A DNA stretch of 64,000 nt from Flavobacterium sp. IMCC34852 (GTDB taxonomy: Bacteria > Bacteroidota > Bacteroidia > Flavobacteriales > Flavobacteriaceae). Shown here piece after piece: positions 7,871-16,327 of this stretch; position 1 is the stretch's first letter, and each line of letters starts with the position of its first letter. The position numbers and the translations under genes are program-made. The notes under the pieces were generated by a model. The model ran no database searches. It was not told the origin of the DNA and worked only from the letters and a program-made list of their open reading frames with translations. The stretch lies in the NCBI RefSeq assembly GCF_030643905.1, contig NZ_CP121446.1, forward strand, positions 2,232,001 through 2,296,000, in the 5' to 3' direction.

Positions 7871-9661
7871 ATGAGCGATATCACTCGTGGAGGTCAATTC
7901 CTCGTAAAAGAAACCAAATGCGAAGACATCTTCACTCCCGAAGATTTCTCGGAAGAACAAATCATGATGCGTGATTCTGTCAAAGAATTCGTCGACAAAG
8001 AAATTTGGCCCAACAAAGACCGTTTCGAAAAGAAAGATTACGCTTTCACTGAAGAAATGATGCGCAAAGCAGGTGAAATGGGCTTTCTAAGCGTAGCCGT
8101 TCCTGAAGCTTATGGCGGAATGGGCATGGGATTCGTGGATACTTGTTTGGTTTGCGATTATATTTCGGGCGCTACCGGTTCGTTCTCAACGGCTTTTGGT
8201 GCGCATACCGGAATTGGAACCATGCCAATTACTCTATACGGAACTGAGGAACAAAAACAGAAATACGTCCCTAAATTAGCTTCCGGCGAATGGTTTGGCG
8301 CTTACTGCTTAACCGAACCGGGCGCAGGATCTGATGCCAACTCAGGAAAGACCAAAGCCGTACTTTCCGAAGATGGCAAATATTACAGCATCACCGGACA
8401 AAAAATGTGGATTTCCAACGCCGGATTTTGTTCCCTATTTATCGTTTTTGCTCGTATCGAAGACGATAAAAACATCACCGGTTTCATTGTAGAAAATGAC
8501 CCAAGTAACGGAATCACGATGAACGAAGAAGAACACAAACTAGGCATTCGTGCCTCTTCTACTCGCCAAGTTTTCTTTGCGGACACTAAAGTTCCCGTGG
8601 AAAATATGTTGGCCGGACGTGGCGAAGGTTTCAAGATTGCTATGAATGCGTTGAATGTTGGTCGTATCAAATTGGCTGCCGCTTGTTTGGATGCGCAACG
8701 TCGTGTGACTTCCAATGCCGTAAATTATGCCAACGAAAGAATACAGTTCAATACACCAATCTCCAGTTTTGGAGCGATTCGTTATAAATTAGCCGAAATG
8801 GCTACTTCCGCTTATGCCGGAGAAAGTGCTACTTATCGCGCTGCAAAAGACATTGAAAACCGCATCAAAATTCGCGAAGTGGAAGGTGCTTCACATCAAG
8901 AAGCCGAATTAAAAGGCGTTGAAGAATTCGCTATCGAATGTTCGATTCTAAAAGTAGCCGTTTCTGAAGACGTTCAAAATTGTGCTGACGAAGGCATTCA
9001 AATTTATGGTGGAATGGGATTCTCTGAAGATACGCCAATGGAAAGCGCTTGGCGTGATGCCCGTATAGCCCGTATTTACGAAGGAACCAATGAAATCAAC
9101 CGAATGCTATCGGTAGGAATGCTAATCAAAAAAGCCATGAAAGGCCATGTGGATTTATTGGGACCGGCCATGAAAGTGCAGGAAGAATTAATGGGTATTC
9201 CATCCTTCGACACTCCTGATTATTCGGAATTATTTTCTGAAGAAAAAGAAATGGTGGCCAAATTGAAAAAAGCCTTCTTAATGGTAGCCGGAGCTGCGGT
9301 GCAAAAATACGGTATGGATTTAGACGCACACCAACAACTATTAATGGCTGCTGCCGATATGTTAATCGAAATTTATATTGCAGAAAGTACCATTTTAAGA
9401 ACAGAAAAATTGGCTAAGAAAGAAGGTGAAACCAAAGTAACCGAGCAAATTGCGATGGCTAAACTATACTTATACAAAGCTGTAGACGTCGTGACTCAAA
9501 AAGGAAAAGAAAGCATTATTTCTTTTGCCGAAGGCGACGAACAACGCATGATGCTCATGGGATTACGCCGATTCACTAAATACACCAATATGCCTAATAT
9601 AGTGGGCTTAAGAGAAACTATTACTGCCAAGTTAGTGGCGGAAAATAGCTATTGTTTTTAG
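7871..9661 (+). CDS. fadE: Acyl-CoA dehydrogenase
   Basis: The protein has 596 residues, about 200 longer than the classical 380-400-residue dehydrogenase, with the extra C-terminal helical domain seen in FadE/VLCAD-like enzymes. The FAD/substrate signatures are visible: YCLTEPGAGSDA, MWISNAGF, and QIYGGMGFSEDTPMESAWRD with the C-terminal EGTNEINRM. It performs the first dehydrogenation of beta-oxidation, passing electrons to ETF. It is the last gene of the operon and is followed by a terminator. Confidence 0.92.
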   Translation: MSDITRGGQFLVKETKCEDIFTPEDFSEEQIMMRDSVKEFVDKEIWPNKDRFEKKDYAFTEEMMRKAGEMGFLSVAVPEAYGGMGMGFVDTCLVCDYISGATGSFSTAFGAHTGIGTMPITLYGTEEQKQKYVPKLASGEWFGAYCLTEPGAGSDANSGKTKAVLSEDGKYYSITGQKMWISNAGFCSLFIVFARIEDDKNITGFIVENDPSNGITMNEEEHKLGIRASSTRQVFFADTKVPVENMLAGRGEGFKIAMNALNVGRIKLAAACLDAQRRVTSNAVNYANERIQFNTPISSFGAIRYKLAEMATSAYAGESATYRAAKDIENRIKIREVEGASHQEAELKGVEEFAIECSILKVAVSEDVQNCADEGIQIYGGMGFSEDTPMESAWRDARIARIYEGTNEINRMLSVGMLIKKAMKGHVDLLGPAMKVQEELMGIPSFDTPDYSELFSEEKEMVAKLKKAFLMVAGAAVQKYGMDLDAHQQLLMAAADMLIEIYIAESTILRTEKLAKKEGETKVTEQIAMAKLYLYKAVDVVTQKGKESIISFAEGDEQRMMLMGLRRFTKYTNMPNIVGLRETITAKLVAENSYCF

Positions 9662-9686
9662 ATTTTTAGTTAAGTTAATTGTGTTG

Positions 9687-9717
9687 AAACCATCTGATTC
9701 GTCGGATGGTTTTTTTA
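9687..9717 (+). terminator. Terminator of the fad operon
   Basis: The stem AAACCATC/GGATGGTTT is followed by a T run. It sits 26 bases after the fadE stop codon. Confidence 0.75.
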
Positions 9718-9759
9718 TTTAAGGCAAATCGCTATTTTAGTGGCTCAAAATTTAATCTT

Positions 9760-10284
9760 ATGAAACTACTCGGAATAGGCTCCAGAATCAACCACGCCGA
9801 ATACGGTAAAGGTGTGGTAACCAATGTATCATCCAAGGATTATTGGGTAACTTTTATAGAAAACGGTTTAGAAACCATTGCCATCGACAGTGAATTTGAA
9901 GTCATAGAACACGCCGAAAACGAAGTGGACACCGTTAGTTTTTACGATGTAGAACAAAGTTTATTATCGATCTTAAAAAAATGGAACGGTTTAGGCGAAC
10001 CGGTGGCTATTGGCGACAAATGGAAAGGCGGCAACATGAAACTAGAACCCGGACAACCCGGATTAGCCGCCAAAGATGTGCCGATTGATACTTTTTTCCA
10101 CAAAATTGTGATGCTGCGCGACAGACTTCGTGTGATGGAACAAAAAATAAATGCCAGCAACTTAGAAGAAATCGAAAAAGTCGAATTGCAACAATACATT
10201 ACTCGTATTTACGGTAGTTTAACTACTTTCAATGTATTATTTAAATCGCAAACTGATTATTTCGTAGGCGAAAAGTCTAAATAA
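9760..10284 (+). CDS. Conserved Bacteroidetes protein with SH3-like N-terminus
   Basis: The protein has 174 residues from the ATG at 9760; the longer in-frame start at 9706 lies inside the terminator and is rejected. Residues 1-50 (GIGSRINHAEYGKGVVTNVS, then DYWVTFIENG) look like the small Tudor/SH3-like barrel found at the end of some helicases. The rest is helical and charged, with MLRDRLRVMEQKI. I do not know a function. A nucleic-acid or protein docking role is conceivable from the barrel but is only inference. Confidence 0.7.
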   Translation: MKLLGIGSRINHAEYGKGVVTNVSSKDYWVTFIENGLETIAIDSEFEVIEHAENEVDTVSFYDVEQSLLSILKKWNGLGEPVAIGDKWKGGNMKLEPGQPGLAAKDVPIDTFFHKIVMLRDRLRVMEQKINASNLEEIEKVELQQYITRIYGSLTTFNVLFKSQTDYFVGEKSK

Positions 10285-10354
10285 ACTTTAACCTAATTTT
10301 AGAGGGATTGTGCTTGGTAATTGCGTACTTTTATCTCTCTTAAAAGAAAATGTT

Positions 10355-10882
10355 ATGAAAAAAATAGTCTTAGGAATTTTAGCAGTCGGATTGCTGATTT
10401 TAGGTTGTAAAAGTTCATCAACTAATGATAAAAGCAAAACAGTCAATATCATTTTTGAATCTAAAAGCGGCAGTAATGTTAGAGGTAATGGTACTTTCAC
10501 AGAGAAAAAAGGGGAAGTAACTTTCACGGCTAATTTCAGTGGTTTGAAACCCGGAGTGCATGCCATTCACATTCATGAAAAGTCAGATTGCTCTGCAGCT
10601 GATGCGACTTCAACCGGCGGACATTGGAATCCAACGTTTAAAAAACACGGTCGATGGACAGAAGCCGAACATCACAAAGGGGATATGGATAACTTTTATG
10701 CCAATGAAAATGGCGATGCCACAGTGTTATTTAAAACCAATGAATGGTGTGTAGATTGTGGAGATGCTACAAAAGATATTTTAGGAAAAGCGGTAATTGT
10801 TCACGAAAAAGCCGATGATTATGTCTCTCAACCTACCGGAAATGCGGGAGCTAGGTTAGCTTGTTCGGCTATCATAAAATAA
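10355..10882 (+). CDS. sodC: Cu/Zn superoxide dismutase lipoprotein
   Basis: The protein has 175 residues from the ATG at 10355, chosen because it begins a lipoprotein signal (MKKIVLGILAVGLLILGC). The copper and zinc ligands are recognisable: HAIHIHEKSDC, GGHWNP, KKHGRW, the HHKGDM segment, and VIVHEKADDY. The active-site Arg lies in GNAGARLACSAI near the end. It should convert superoxide to peroxide and oxygen outside the cytoplasm while anchored to a membrane. Its TAA is immediately followed by the TTG start of the next gene, so translation may be coupled. Confidence 0.9.
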   Translation: MKKIVLGILAVGLLILGCKSSSTNDKSKTVNIIFESKSGSNVRGNGTFTEKKGEVTFTANFSGLKPGVHAIHIHEKSDCSAADATSTGGHWNPTFKKHGRWTEAEHHKGDMDNFYANENGDATVLFKTNEWCVDCGDATKDILGKAVIVHEKADDYVSQPTGNAGARLACSAIIK

Positions 10883-11464
10883 TTGTCTTTGGAAGAAAAA
10901 GAACATCTTTACTTTAAAAATGCTCAAGAATGGCGCGAATGGTTGCATCATAATCACCACTCTTCAACAGGTGTTTATCTCATTTTTTACAAAGTAACCA
11001 GCGAAGCCGAAAGCATGCGTTGGGAAGAAGCCGTGCAAGTAGCCATTTGTTACGGTTGGATTGATTCTACAGTAAAGAAATTAGACGATGAACGCCGGCG
11101 CCAAATGTTTACGCCCCGAAAAGACAAAAGTGTATGGAGCAAACTCAACAAAACCTATATAGAAAAACTCATAGCAGAGAATTTGATGCATGAAAGTGGC
11201 TTGCGCAAAATTGAAATAGCCAAACAAAACGGATCCTGGGAATCGCTGGATCATGTGGAAAACCATATCATGCCCGAAGATTTAAAATTGGCTTTTGATC
11301 AAAATTCTGTTGCCTTCAACAACTACAATAATTTCAGTCCTTCTTATAGAAAAAGCTATTTGTATTGGCTCAATCAAGCCAAAAGAGAAGAAACCCGAAA
11401 AGCCCGTATTGCCGAAATAATATCGCTTTGCGAAAAAAATATCAAAGCACGAGGTACATTTTAA
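10883..11464 (+). CDS. YdeI/OmpD-associated family protein
   Basis: The 193-residue protein matches the YdeI (bacteriocin-protection, OmpD-associated) family: WREWLHHNHHSSTGVYLIFYK, the core ICYGWIDSTVKKLDDERRR, then FTPRKDKSVWSKLNK, and the helical LYWLNQAKREETRKARI near the end. The best start is a TTG directly abutting the sodC stop codon. The biochemical role is unclear; family members have been linked to resistance to antimicrobial peptides. Pairing with sodC suggests an envelope-stress setting, which is inference. Confidence 0.8.
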   Translation: MSLEEKEHLYFKNAQEWREWLHHNHHSSTGVYLIFYKVTSEAESMRWEEAVQVAICYGWIDSTVKKLDDERRRQMFTPRKDKSVWSKLNKTYIEKLIAENLMHESGLRKIEIAKQNGSWESLDHVENHIMPEDLKLAFDQNSVAFNNYNNFSPSYRKSYLYWLNQAKREETRKARIAEIISLCEKNIKARGTF

Positions 11465-11534
11465 ATTTGGTAACAAATTCATTACTTATCACAAATAAAA
11501 ATGATTTAGTTTTGTGCCTATAATTAACAGTTAA

Positions 11535-12731
11535 ATGATTAACCCATCAGTTCACGGTTGGATAGACAAGTTCTTTGCAGAGCAAAAGCTGTCAAACCAT
11601 TCGTTTGCGCAAAACGAAAGGGATTTCTACATCCGAACCAGGGCTACCGGATTTATTTTTGGTCACGTGGTTGGCTTTGATACTTCGATTGCGATTGAAA
11701 CTGAAGAGCGTTTGCCTCAAGAATTGTCAAAAATCGGTATGCTCAATACACTGTATCAGATGTATCGTTTGACCAAGCAAAATGACAATGCGGCTGACTT
11801 TATTAACGAAACGGTTGCCTTTTATAATACTATGATTCCAAAAGGGTTTAATCCTTTGAAAAAAGTTTTAGAATCGAGTTCACCTTCGAGCAAATTGGAG
11901 AAAATCATCCACGACAGAGTGCAAACCAATGAGGACATGTTCAGTAAAAACTTTTCTCATGTAATTACTAATGCATTACTGTTTATAGATGTTTTGGCCT
12001 TCAAACAGCACCTAGAAAAAGACAATATCCCCGAAAAATATTTCAACAAAATTGAAGACCTTGTTATCAGTATTATTTCGCTTTCGCTAAAAGCCAAAAC
12101 GGGTATTTCACAACATGATGATTTGTTGGCCAAACTGTTTGAATCTTCAGTTCGCTACAATAAATTCGGCTCAACTTCTATTACTTCTATTGAAGATTTA
12201 GATTTAAGTTACCTTTCCAATAGCCTTGAAAAATACTATGTTATTGATTTGGCCGGTATAAGCTTGTGGAGCGATGAAAAGGTGGAAAATGAAGAGCGAT
12301 ACTTTTTATTTAAGTTGGGAGAAATAATAAAAATACCTGATGAAATTATCTTGGAAAGTATTGATTTCATTAATAATTTTATTGTAAAATATAAAGATGA
12401 AATTCCGTATTTCAATTTCTCCAATCCGGTAAAACACTTTTACGATCAAACAACCGAAAGCGTTGCTATTTTGATTAACCGCAACAAGTCCAGGTTACTG
12501 AAAGAGATTTCACAGAGTAAGGAATTAATGCAACTTTTGGCTAAGTCAACCCACAAAGATTTAGACAAAGAGGAAAAGAAAAAAATAAAAAAACAAATCC
12601 TCGATATCTGCAAGACAATCCCTTCACTAACCATATTCCTTTTGCCCGGTGGTGGTTTGCTTTTGCCTATTTTGATAAAATTTATCCCAACCATGTTGCC
12701 ATCGGCTTTTAATGAGAATATTGAAGATTAA
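11535..12731 (+). CDS. LETM1-related protein
   Basis: The protein has 398 residues. Most of it is helical with no clear motif. The last 70 residues resemble the core of LETM1: a basic stretch (KEEKKKIKKQILD) followed by a hydrophobic hairpin (IPSLTIFLLPGGGLLLPILI) and the LETM1-like ending FIPTMLPSAFN. LETM1 is an inner-mitochondrial-membrane cation/proton transport protein; Bacteroidetes relatives are annotated as biofilm-associated. Membrane location is likely. It stands alone and converges on the carbonic anhydrase operon. Confidence 0.65.
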   Translation: MINPSVHGWIDKFFAEQKLSNHSFAQNERDFYIRTRATGFIFGHVVGFDTSIAIETEERLPQELSKIGMLNTLYQMYRLTKQNDNAADFINETVAFYNTMIPKGFNPLKKVLESSSPSSKLEKIIHDRVQTNEDMFSKNFSHVITNALLFIDVLAFKQHLEKDNIPEKYFNKIEDLVISIISLSLKAKTGISQHDDLLAKLFESSVRYNKFGSTSITSIEDLDLSYLSNSLEKYYVIDLAGISLWSDEKVENEERYFLFKLGEIIKIPDEIILESIDFINNFIVKYKDEIPYFNFSNPVKHFYDQTTESVAILINRNKSRLLKEISQSKELMQLLAKSTHKDLDKEEKKKIKKQILDICKTIPSLTIFLLPGGGLLLPILIKFIPTMLPSAFNENIED

Positions 12732-12734
12732 AAA

Positions 12735-12761
12735 AAAAGCAACCAAAACTGGCTGCTTTTT
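12735..12761. terminator. Bidirectional terminator
   Basis: The arms AAAAAGCAACC and GGCTGCTTTTT carry one mismatch, with A and T runs outside. It lies between the convergent LETM1-like and carbonic anhydrase genes. Confidence 0.6.
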
Positions 12762-12789
12762 GAGGTATTAAATTATAGTATGACAAATA

Positions 12790-13431
12790 CTAATTGGTAA
12801 ATTTTAATCGATAAACTTCGTCTAAATCGTCACTGGAAGTCATGTTTACACCTAAATCGGTAACGTAACCTGAATTTAAACCGTAAGCCCAACCGTGAAG
12901 CGTTAACTCCTGACCTTTTTTCCAAGCATTTTGAACTATGGAAGTTTTAGCCAAATCGAAAACTTGCTCCTGCGCATTGATTTCTACAAATCTGTTAAAA
13001 CGCTCGTCTTCGTCTTGAAAAGAATTCAAATAATCTTCATGTAAACGATAAATATCTTTGATGTGTCTGATCCAATTGTCAATCAACCCGATAGATTGGT
13101 TACCCATGGCGGCTTTAACACCACCGCAACCGTAATGTCCACAAACAATAATATGCTTGACTTTTAAAACATTAACCGCATAATCCAATACACTGAGCAT
13201 ATTCATATCACTGTGTATAACCATATTGGCTATATTTCTGTGCACAAATACTTCTCCGGGTTTCGCACCTATAATCTCGTTGGCCGGAACTCGGCTGTCA
13301 GAACATCCTATCCACAAAAGCGGTGGATTTTGTCCTTTGGAAAGATCCTTGAAATAATCAGCATCGATGGCCAACTGTGTTTCCACCCATTTTTTATTGT
13401 TATCCAGTATCTTTTTATAAAAATCGTCCAT
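12790..13431 (-). CDS. Beta-carbonic anhydrase
   Basis: The protein has 213 residues from the start MDDFYKKIL; an in-frame ATG six codons earlier is possible. The zinc ligands of beta-class enzymes are visible as C-x-D-x-R (IGCSDSRVP) and HxxC (CGHYGCGG). It interconverts CO2 and bicarbonate in the cytoplasm. It is the last gene of a minus-strand cluster with a second beta-carbonic anhydrase and a SulP transporter, which suggests bicarbonate supply for carboxylases. Confidence 0.9.
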   Translation of the reverse strand: MDDFYKKILDNNKKWVETQLAIDADYFKDLSKGQNPPLLWIGCSDSRVPANEIIGAKPGEVFVHRNIANMVIHSDMNMLSVLDYAVNVLKVKHIIVCGHYGCGGVKAAMGNQSIGLIDNWIRHIKDIYRLHEDYLNSFQDEDERFNRFVEINAQEQVFDLAKTSIVQNAWKKGQELTLHGWAYGLNSGYVTDLGVNMTSSDDLDEVYRLKFTN

Positions 13432-13501
13432 TCTAAAAGTTTGAATCAAATGTAGTGAAAAGCATAGTTTTTATAAAGATTTTAACCAAGTATTTCGATT
13501 T

Positions 13502-14185
13502 TTAATGTCTCAGTTCGGCTACTGAAAAATTTGGATTCAACTCATCTTTGATGTATTGACTGTCTTTATAAAAAGTTACTTCACCGGTTTCAATATTATG
13601 CATGGCGCCAACTATACCAATTTCGCCGTTTTCAATCATTTGTTCCAAAATAAAACTGCGCTCAATGATGTTTTTAACATTGCGTTTCACATTGATTTCA
13701 GCAACATTTTCTACAAATAAAGGGTTAGACGCATTGCGATTCTGTTCAGTGTCTTTTTCCTGATAAACCGCAGGCTGAATTTTTGAAAGTAGTTCGGTCA
13801 AATTGCCCATTTCAACATGATCGCACGCACCTTTTACGGCACCGCATTTAGAGTGACCTAAAACCACAATGAGTTTGGAACCGGCTACTTTACAAGCAAA
13901 CTCCATACTGCCCAATATGTCGGTATTGACAATGTTTCCGGCTATTCTTACCGAAAAAACATCTCCTAAACCTTGGTCAAAGATAAGTTCAGCCGACGTT
14001 CTACTGTCGATGCAACTTAAGATGGTAGCAAACGGCCACTGACCGTCGCGAGTATCATTAACTTGCTCCAGTAAATTTCTGTGAGCGCGAAGATTGCTGA
14101 CAAATCGCTCATTTCCGTTTTTTAATAATTCAAGTGCTTTTCTGGGTGTAATTGATGCTTGTAATTCTTTATTTAATGTTTTCAT
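13502..14185 (-). CDS. Second, divergent beta-carbonic anhydrase
   Basis: This is a 227-residue beta-class carbonic anhydrase from a different subgroup than its neighbour. The zinc ligands are in SCIDSRTSAEL and GHSKCGAVKGA. It starts 11 bases after the SulP transporter stop, so the two are almost certainly translated from one message. Pairing of SulP with a carbonic anhydrase, sometimes as one fused protein, is a known arrangement for bicarbonate uptake. Having two different anhydrases next to the transporter is notable. Confidence 0.9.
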   Translation of the reverse strand: MKTLNKELQASITPRKALELLKNGNERFVSNLRAHRNLLEQVNDTRDGQWPFATILSCIDSRTSAELIFDQGLGDVFSVRIAGNIVNTDILGSMEFACKVAGSKLIVVLGHSKCGAVKGACDHVEMGNLTELLSKIQPAVYQEKDTEQNRNASNPLFVENVAEINVKRNVKNIIERSFILEQMIENGEIGIVGAMHNIETGEVTFYKDSQYIKDELNPNFSVAELRH

Positions 14186-14196
14186 TGCTCTATTTT

Positions 14197-15834
14197 TTAT
14201 TTTTCTACGTTAATCATTTTACGCTTCATAGCATCATATTTTTGCTCAACAGTTACGGTATTTGCAAAATTGTCACTATTTTCCAATTGGTACCCTTTTT
14301 TGAATCCTTTCAACTTTACTTTAATATTTTCGTCAACAGCCCGCGTTGCTTTAAACTCTTTTATTAAGTCTAAAATATCGTGAGCTATATATACTGTATC
14401 TGTAGCATTGATAATTACTTTTGAATTTTCAGGTAATTCATTTAAGGTTGATTTAATCGCCGCTTTATTCAAGAAAGAAACTTCTTGAGCCAATTCGATA
14501 TGAATAACATCACCTTCATGATATTCTTCTTTTACAAATTTGAAGGCGCGTTTTGAATTTCCGATTAATACAAAAATAATGTTCACTATCATTCCCAAAG
14601 CAACACCTTTTAGTAAATCGGTAAATACTACTGCCACAAAAGTCAGGATAAAAGGAATAAACTGGTATATTTTGTCTTTCTTCCAAAAATGTTTAATGGT
14701 TTTGGGATTGGCTAATTTGTAGCCAACCAACAACAAGACTGCTGCCAAAGTAGCCAGCGGAATTTTATTCAACAAAACCGGTATGGTCAAAACACTGATT
14801 AATAAAAGTGCTCCATGAATAATGGCAGACATTTTCGATTTGGCGCCGGCCGCATTATTGGCTGATGTACGCACTACAACCGATGTCATAGGCAGACCAC
14901 CTAATAATGAACTCACTACATTCCCAATACCTTGCGCTTTTAACTCAACATTTGTATCAGTGTATCGCTTTTGAACATCCATCCTGTCGGCTGCTTCAAT
15001 ACACAATAAGGTTTCAATAGATGCAACAACAGCTATGGTTGCCCCTACTATCCAAACCTTGACATTGGCAAAGGCCGTAAAATCAGGTAAAACAAAAATG
15101 CTTTGGAATTCTTCAATAGTTTTTGGAACAGGGAGTTTGACTAAATGATCACCACCTATCGCCAAACTACTTCCACTTCGTATAAAAATCTCATTCAAAA
15201 CAATTCCAACAATAACAGCGACCAAAGCAGCCGGAACTAACTTTATTTTTTGCAGAAATGCTACTTTATTCCATCCGATTAAAATGGCAAGAGAAATTAA
15301 AGTAATAGTCAATGATCCCAATTGAATGTGGTCGACTATTGAAAAGAGTTCTGAAAAAGTATTTTGACCATCAGGTTGTACAAATGATTCATCGCCTTCA
15401 AAATCCTTGTCATACCCAAAGGCGTGAGGAATTTGTTTAAGAAAAATGATTACTCCGATACCAGCCAACATCCCTTCGATAACATTGTTGGGAAAATAAT
15501 TTGAAATTGTACCTGCTTTCAAAAATCCTAAAGCCAACTGCATCAAACCGGCTATAAAGACAGCAGTCAAAAAAATATTAAAAGCACCCAAATCAGTTAT
15601 GGCTGTTAAAACGATTGCGGTCAAACCTGCAGCCGGACCCGATACACTCAAATGAGAAGTACTCAAATAACCGACAACGATTCCGCCGACTATACCCGAA
15701 ATAATACCTGAAAAAAGCGGAGCACCTGAGGCCAAAGCAATACCCAAACACAATGGCAACGCCACCAGAAAAACCACTAAACCTGATGCGAAATCAGACT
15801 TAAGGTTTGCAAAAAGATTGATTTTTTTTGTCAT
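14197..15834 (-). CDS. SulP-family anion transporter, probably bicarbonate
   Basis: The protein has 545 residues. An N-terminal transporter domain with about 12-14 hydrophobic segments begins at residue 10 (LKSDFASGLVVFLVALPLCL). The SulP signature region is in SHLSVSGPAAGLTAI, and NVVSSLLGGLPMTSVVVRTS follows further on. A short C-terminal STAS domain (about residues 440-530) has the regulatory-strand pattern. The family carries sulfate, bicarbonate and other anions; the linked carbonic anhydrases favour bicarbonate. It sits in the inner membrane. Confidence 0.88.
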   Translation of the reverse strand: MTKKINLFANLKSDFASGLVVFLVALPLCLGIALASGAPLFSGIISGIVGGIVVGYLSTSHLSVSGPAAGLTAIVLTAITDLGAFNIFLTAVFIAGLMQLALGFLKAGTISNYFPNNVIEGMLAGIGVIIFLKQIPHAFGYDKDFEGDESFVQPDGQNTFSELFSIVDHIQLGSLTITLISLAILIGWNKVAFLQKIKLVPAALVAVIVGIVLNEIFIRSGSSLAIGGDHLVKLPVPKTIEEFQSIFVLPDFTAFANVKVWIVGATIAVVASIETLLCIEAADRMDVQKRYTDTNVELKAQGIGNVVSSLLGGLPMTSVVVRTSANNAAGAKSKMSAIIHGALLLISVLTIPVLLNKIPLATLAAVLLLVGYKLANPKTIKHFWKKDKIYQFIPFILTFVAVVFTDLLKGVALGMIVNIIFVLIGNSKRAFKFVKEEYHEGDVIHIELAQEVSFLNKAAIKSTLNELPENSKVIINATDTVYIAHDILDLIKEFKATRAVDENIKVKLKGFKKGYQLENSDNFANTVTVEQKYDAMKRKMINVEK

Positions 15835-15892
15835 ACCAATAAATTAATTTAATACATAAAAAGTCTCGCATTTGCGAAACCAAACGGATGTA

Positions 15893-16177
15893 TTAAACCA
15901 ACTCGGGCGGCGGAGAGAATATTTCTTCGGAAACATTGTCATGTCTAGACAAGTTTTCGGAAATTATTATCGAATCTGAGTTGAGCTCTGATTCAGTAAA
16001 AGGATAATCAAAACATTGCTTTAAAGCCTTGACTTCTTTGATGTCTTTATGAATTTCTTCTTCAGCAAAACTATAAAAAACAGAGATATCAGCGCTTTTC
16101 TTTATCAACGTAACCACTGTTGGTGTTGAAAGGAAAGTGACAAATATTGCTAATATAAAACCTGCTATAAATCTCAT
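15893..16177 (-). CDS. Small membrane-anchored protein upstream of SulP
   Basis: The protein has 94 residues from the ATG at 16177, chosen over an upstream in-frame ATG because it begins the hydrophobic segment MRFIAGFILAIFVTFLSTPT. After this anchor comes an acidic soluble part (EEEIHKDIKEVKALKQC) and a Ser/Asn-rich tail ending in SPPPELV. I do not recognise the family. It lies 58 bases upstream of the SulP gene in the same direction and may be an accessory subunit of the transporter. That role is inferred from position only. Confidence 0.55.
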   Translation of the reverse strand: MRFIAGFILAIFVTFLSTPTVVTLIKKSADISVFYSFAEEEIHKDIKEVKALKQCFDYPFTESELNSDSIIISENLSRHDNVSEEIFSPPPELV

Positions 16178-16181
16178 ATTA

Positions 16182-16189
16182 CAAAAGTA
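16182..16189 (-). promoter_or_regulatory. Candidate -7 element, minus strand
   Basis: TACTTTTG on the minus strand fits TAnnTTTG and lies only about 5 bases before the chosen start of the small protein, which would leave almost no leader. Either the leader is very short or this match is fortuitous. Confidence 0.3.
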
Positions 16190-16310
16190 GTTATTCATTC
16201 GAGCCAAAAATCGATTATTATAAAAATTTTAACAGAATTTTTAACCCAAAAAATCAGGAAATATAAAGGCTTCATCACCATAGTTTTAACTTATAGTTTT
16301 TATCTTTGTA

Positions 16311-16318
16311 TCAAATTT
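16311..16318 (+). promoter_or_regulatory. Candidate -7 element of oxyR
   Basis: TATCTTTG fits the Bacteroidetes -7 consensus, 9 bases before the oxyR ATG. No convincing -33 TTTG is visible, as might be expected of a regulated promoter in the shared divergent region. Confidence 0.5.
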
Positions 16319-16327
16319 CATTATATT

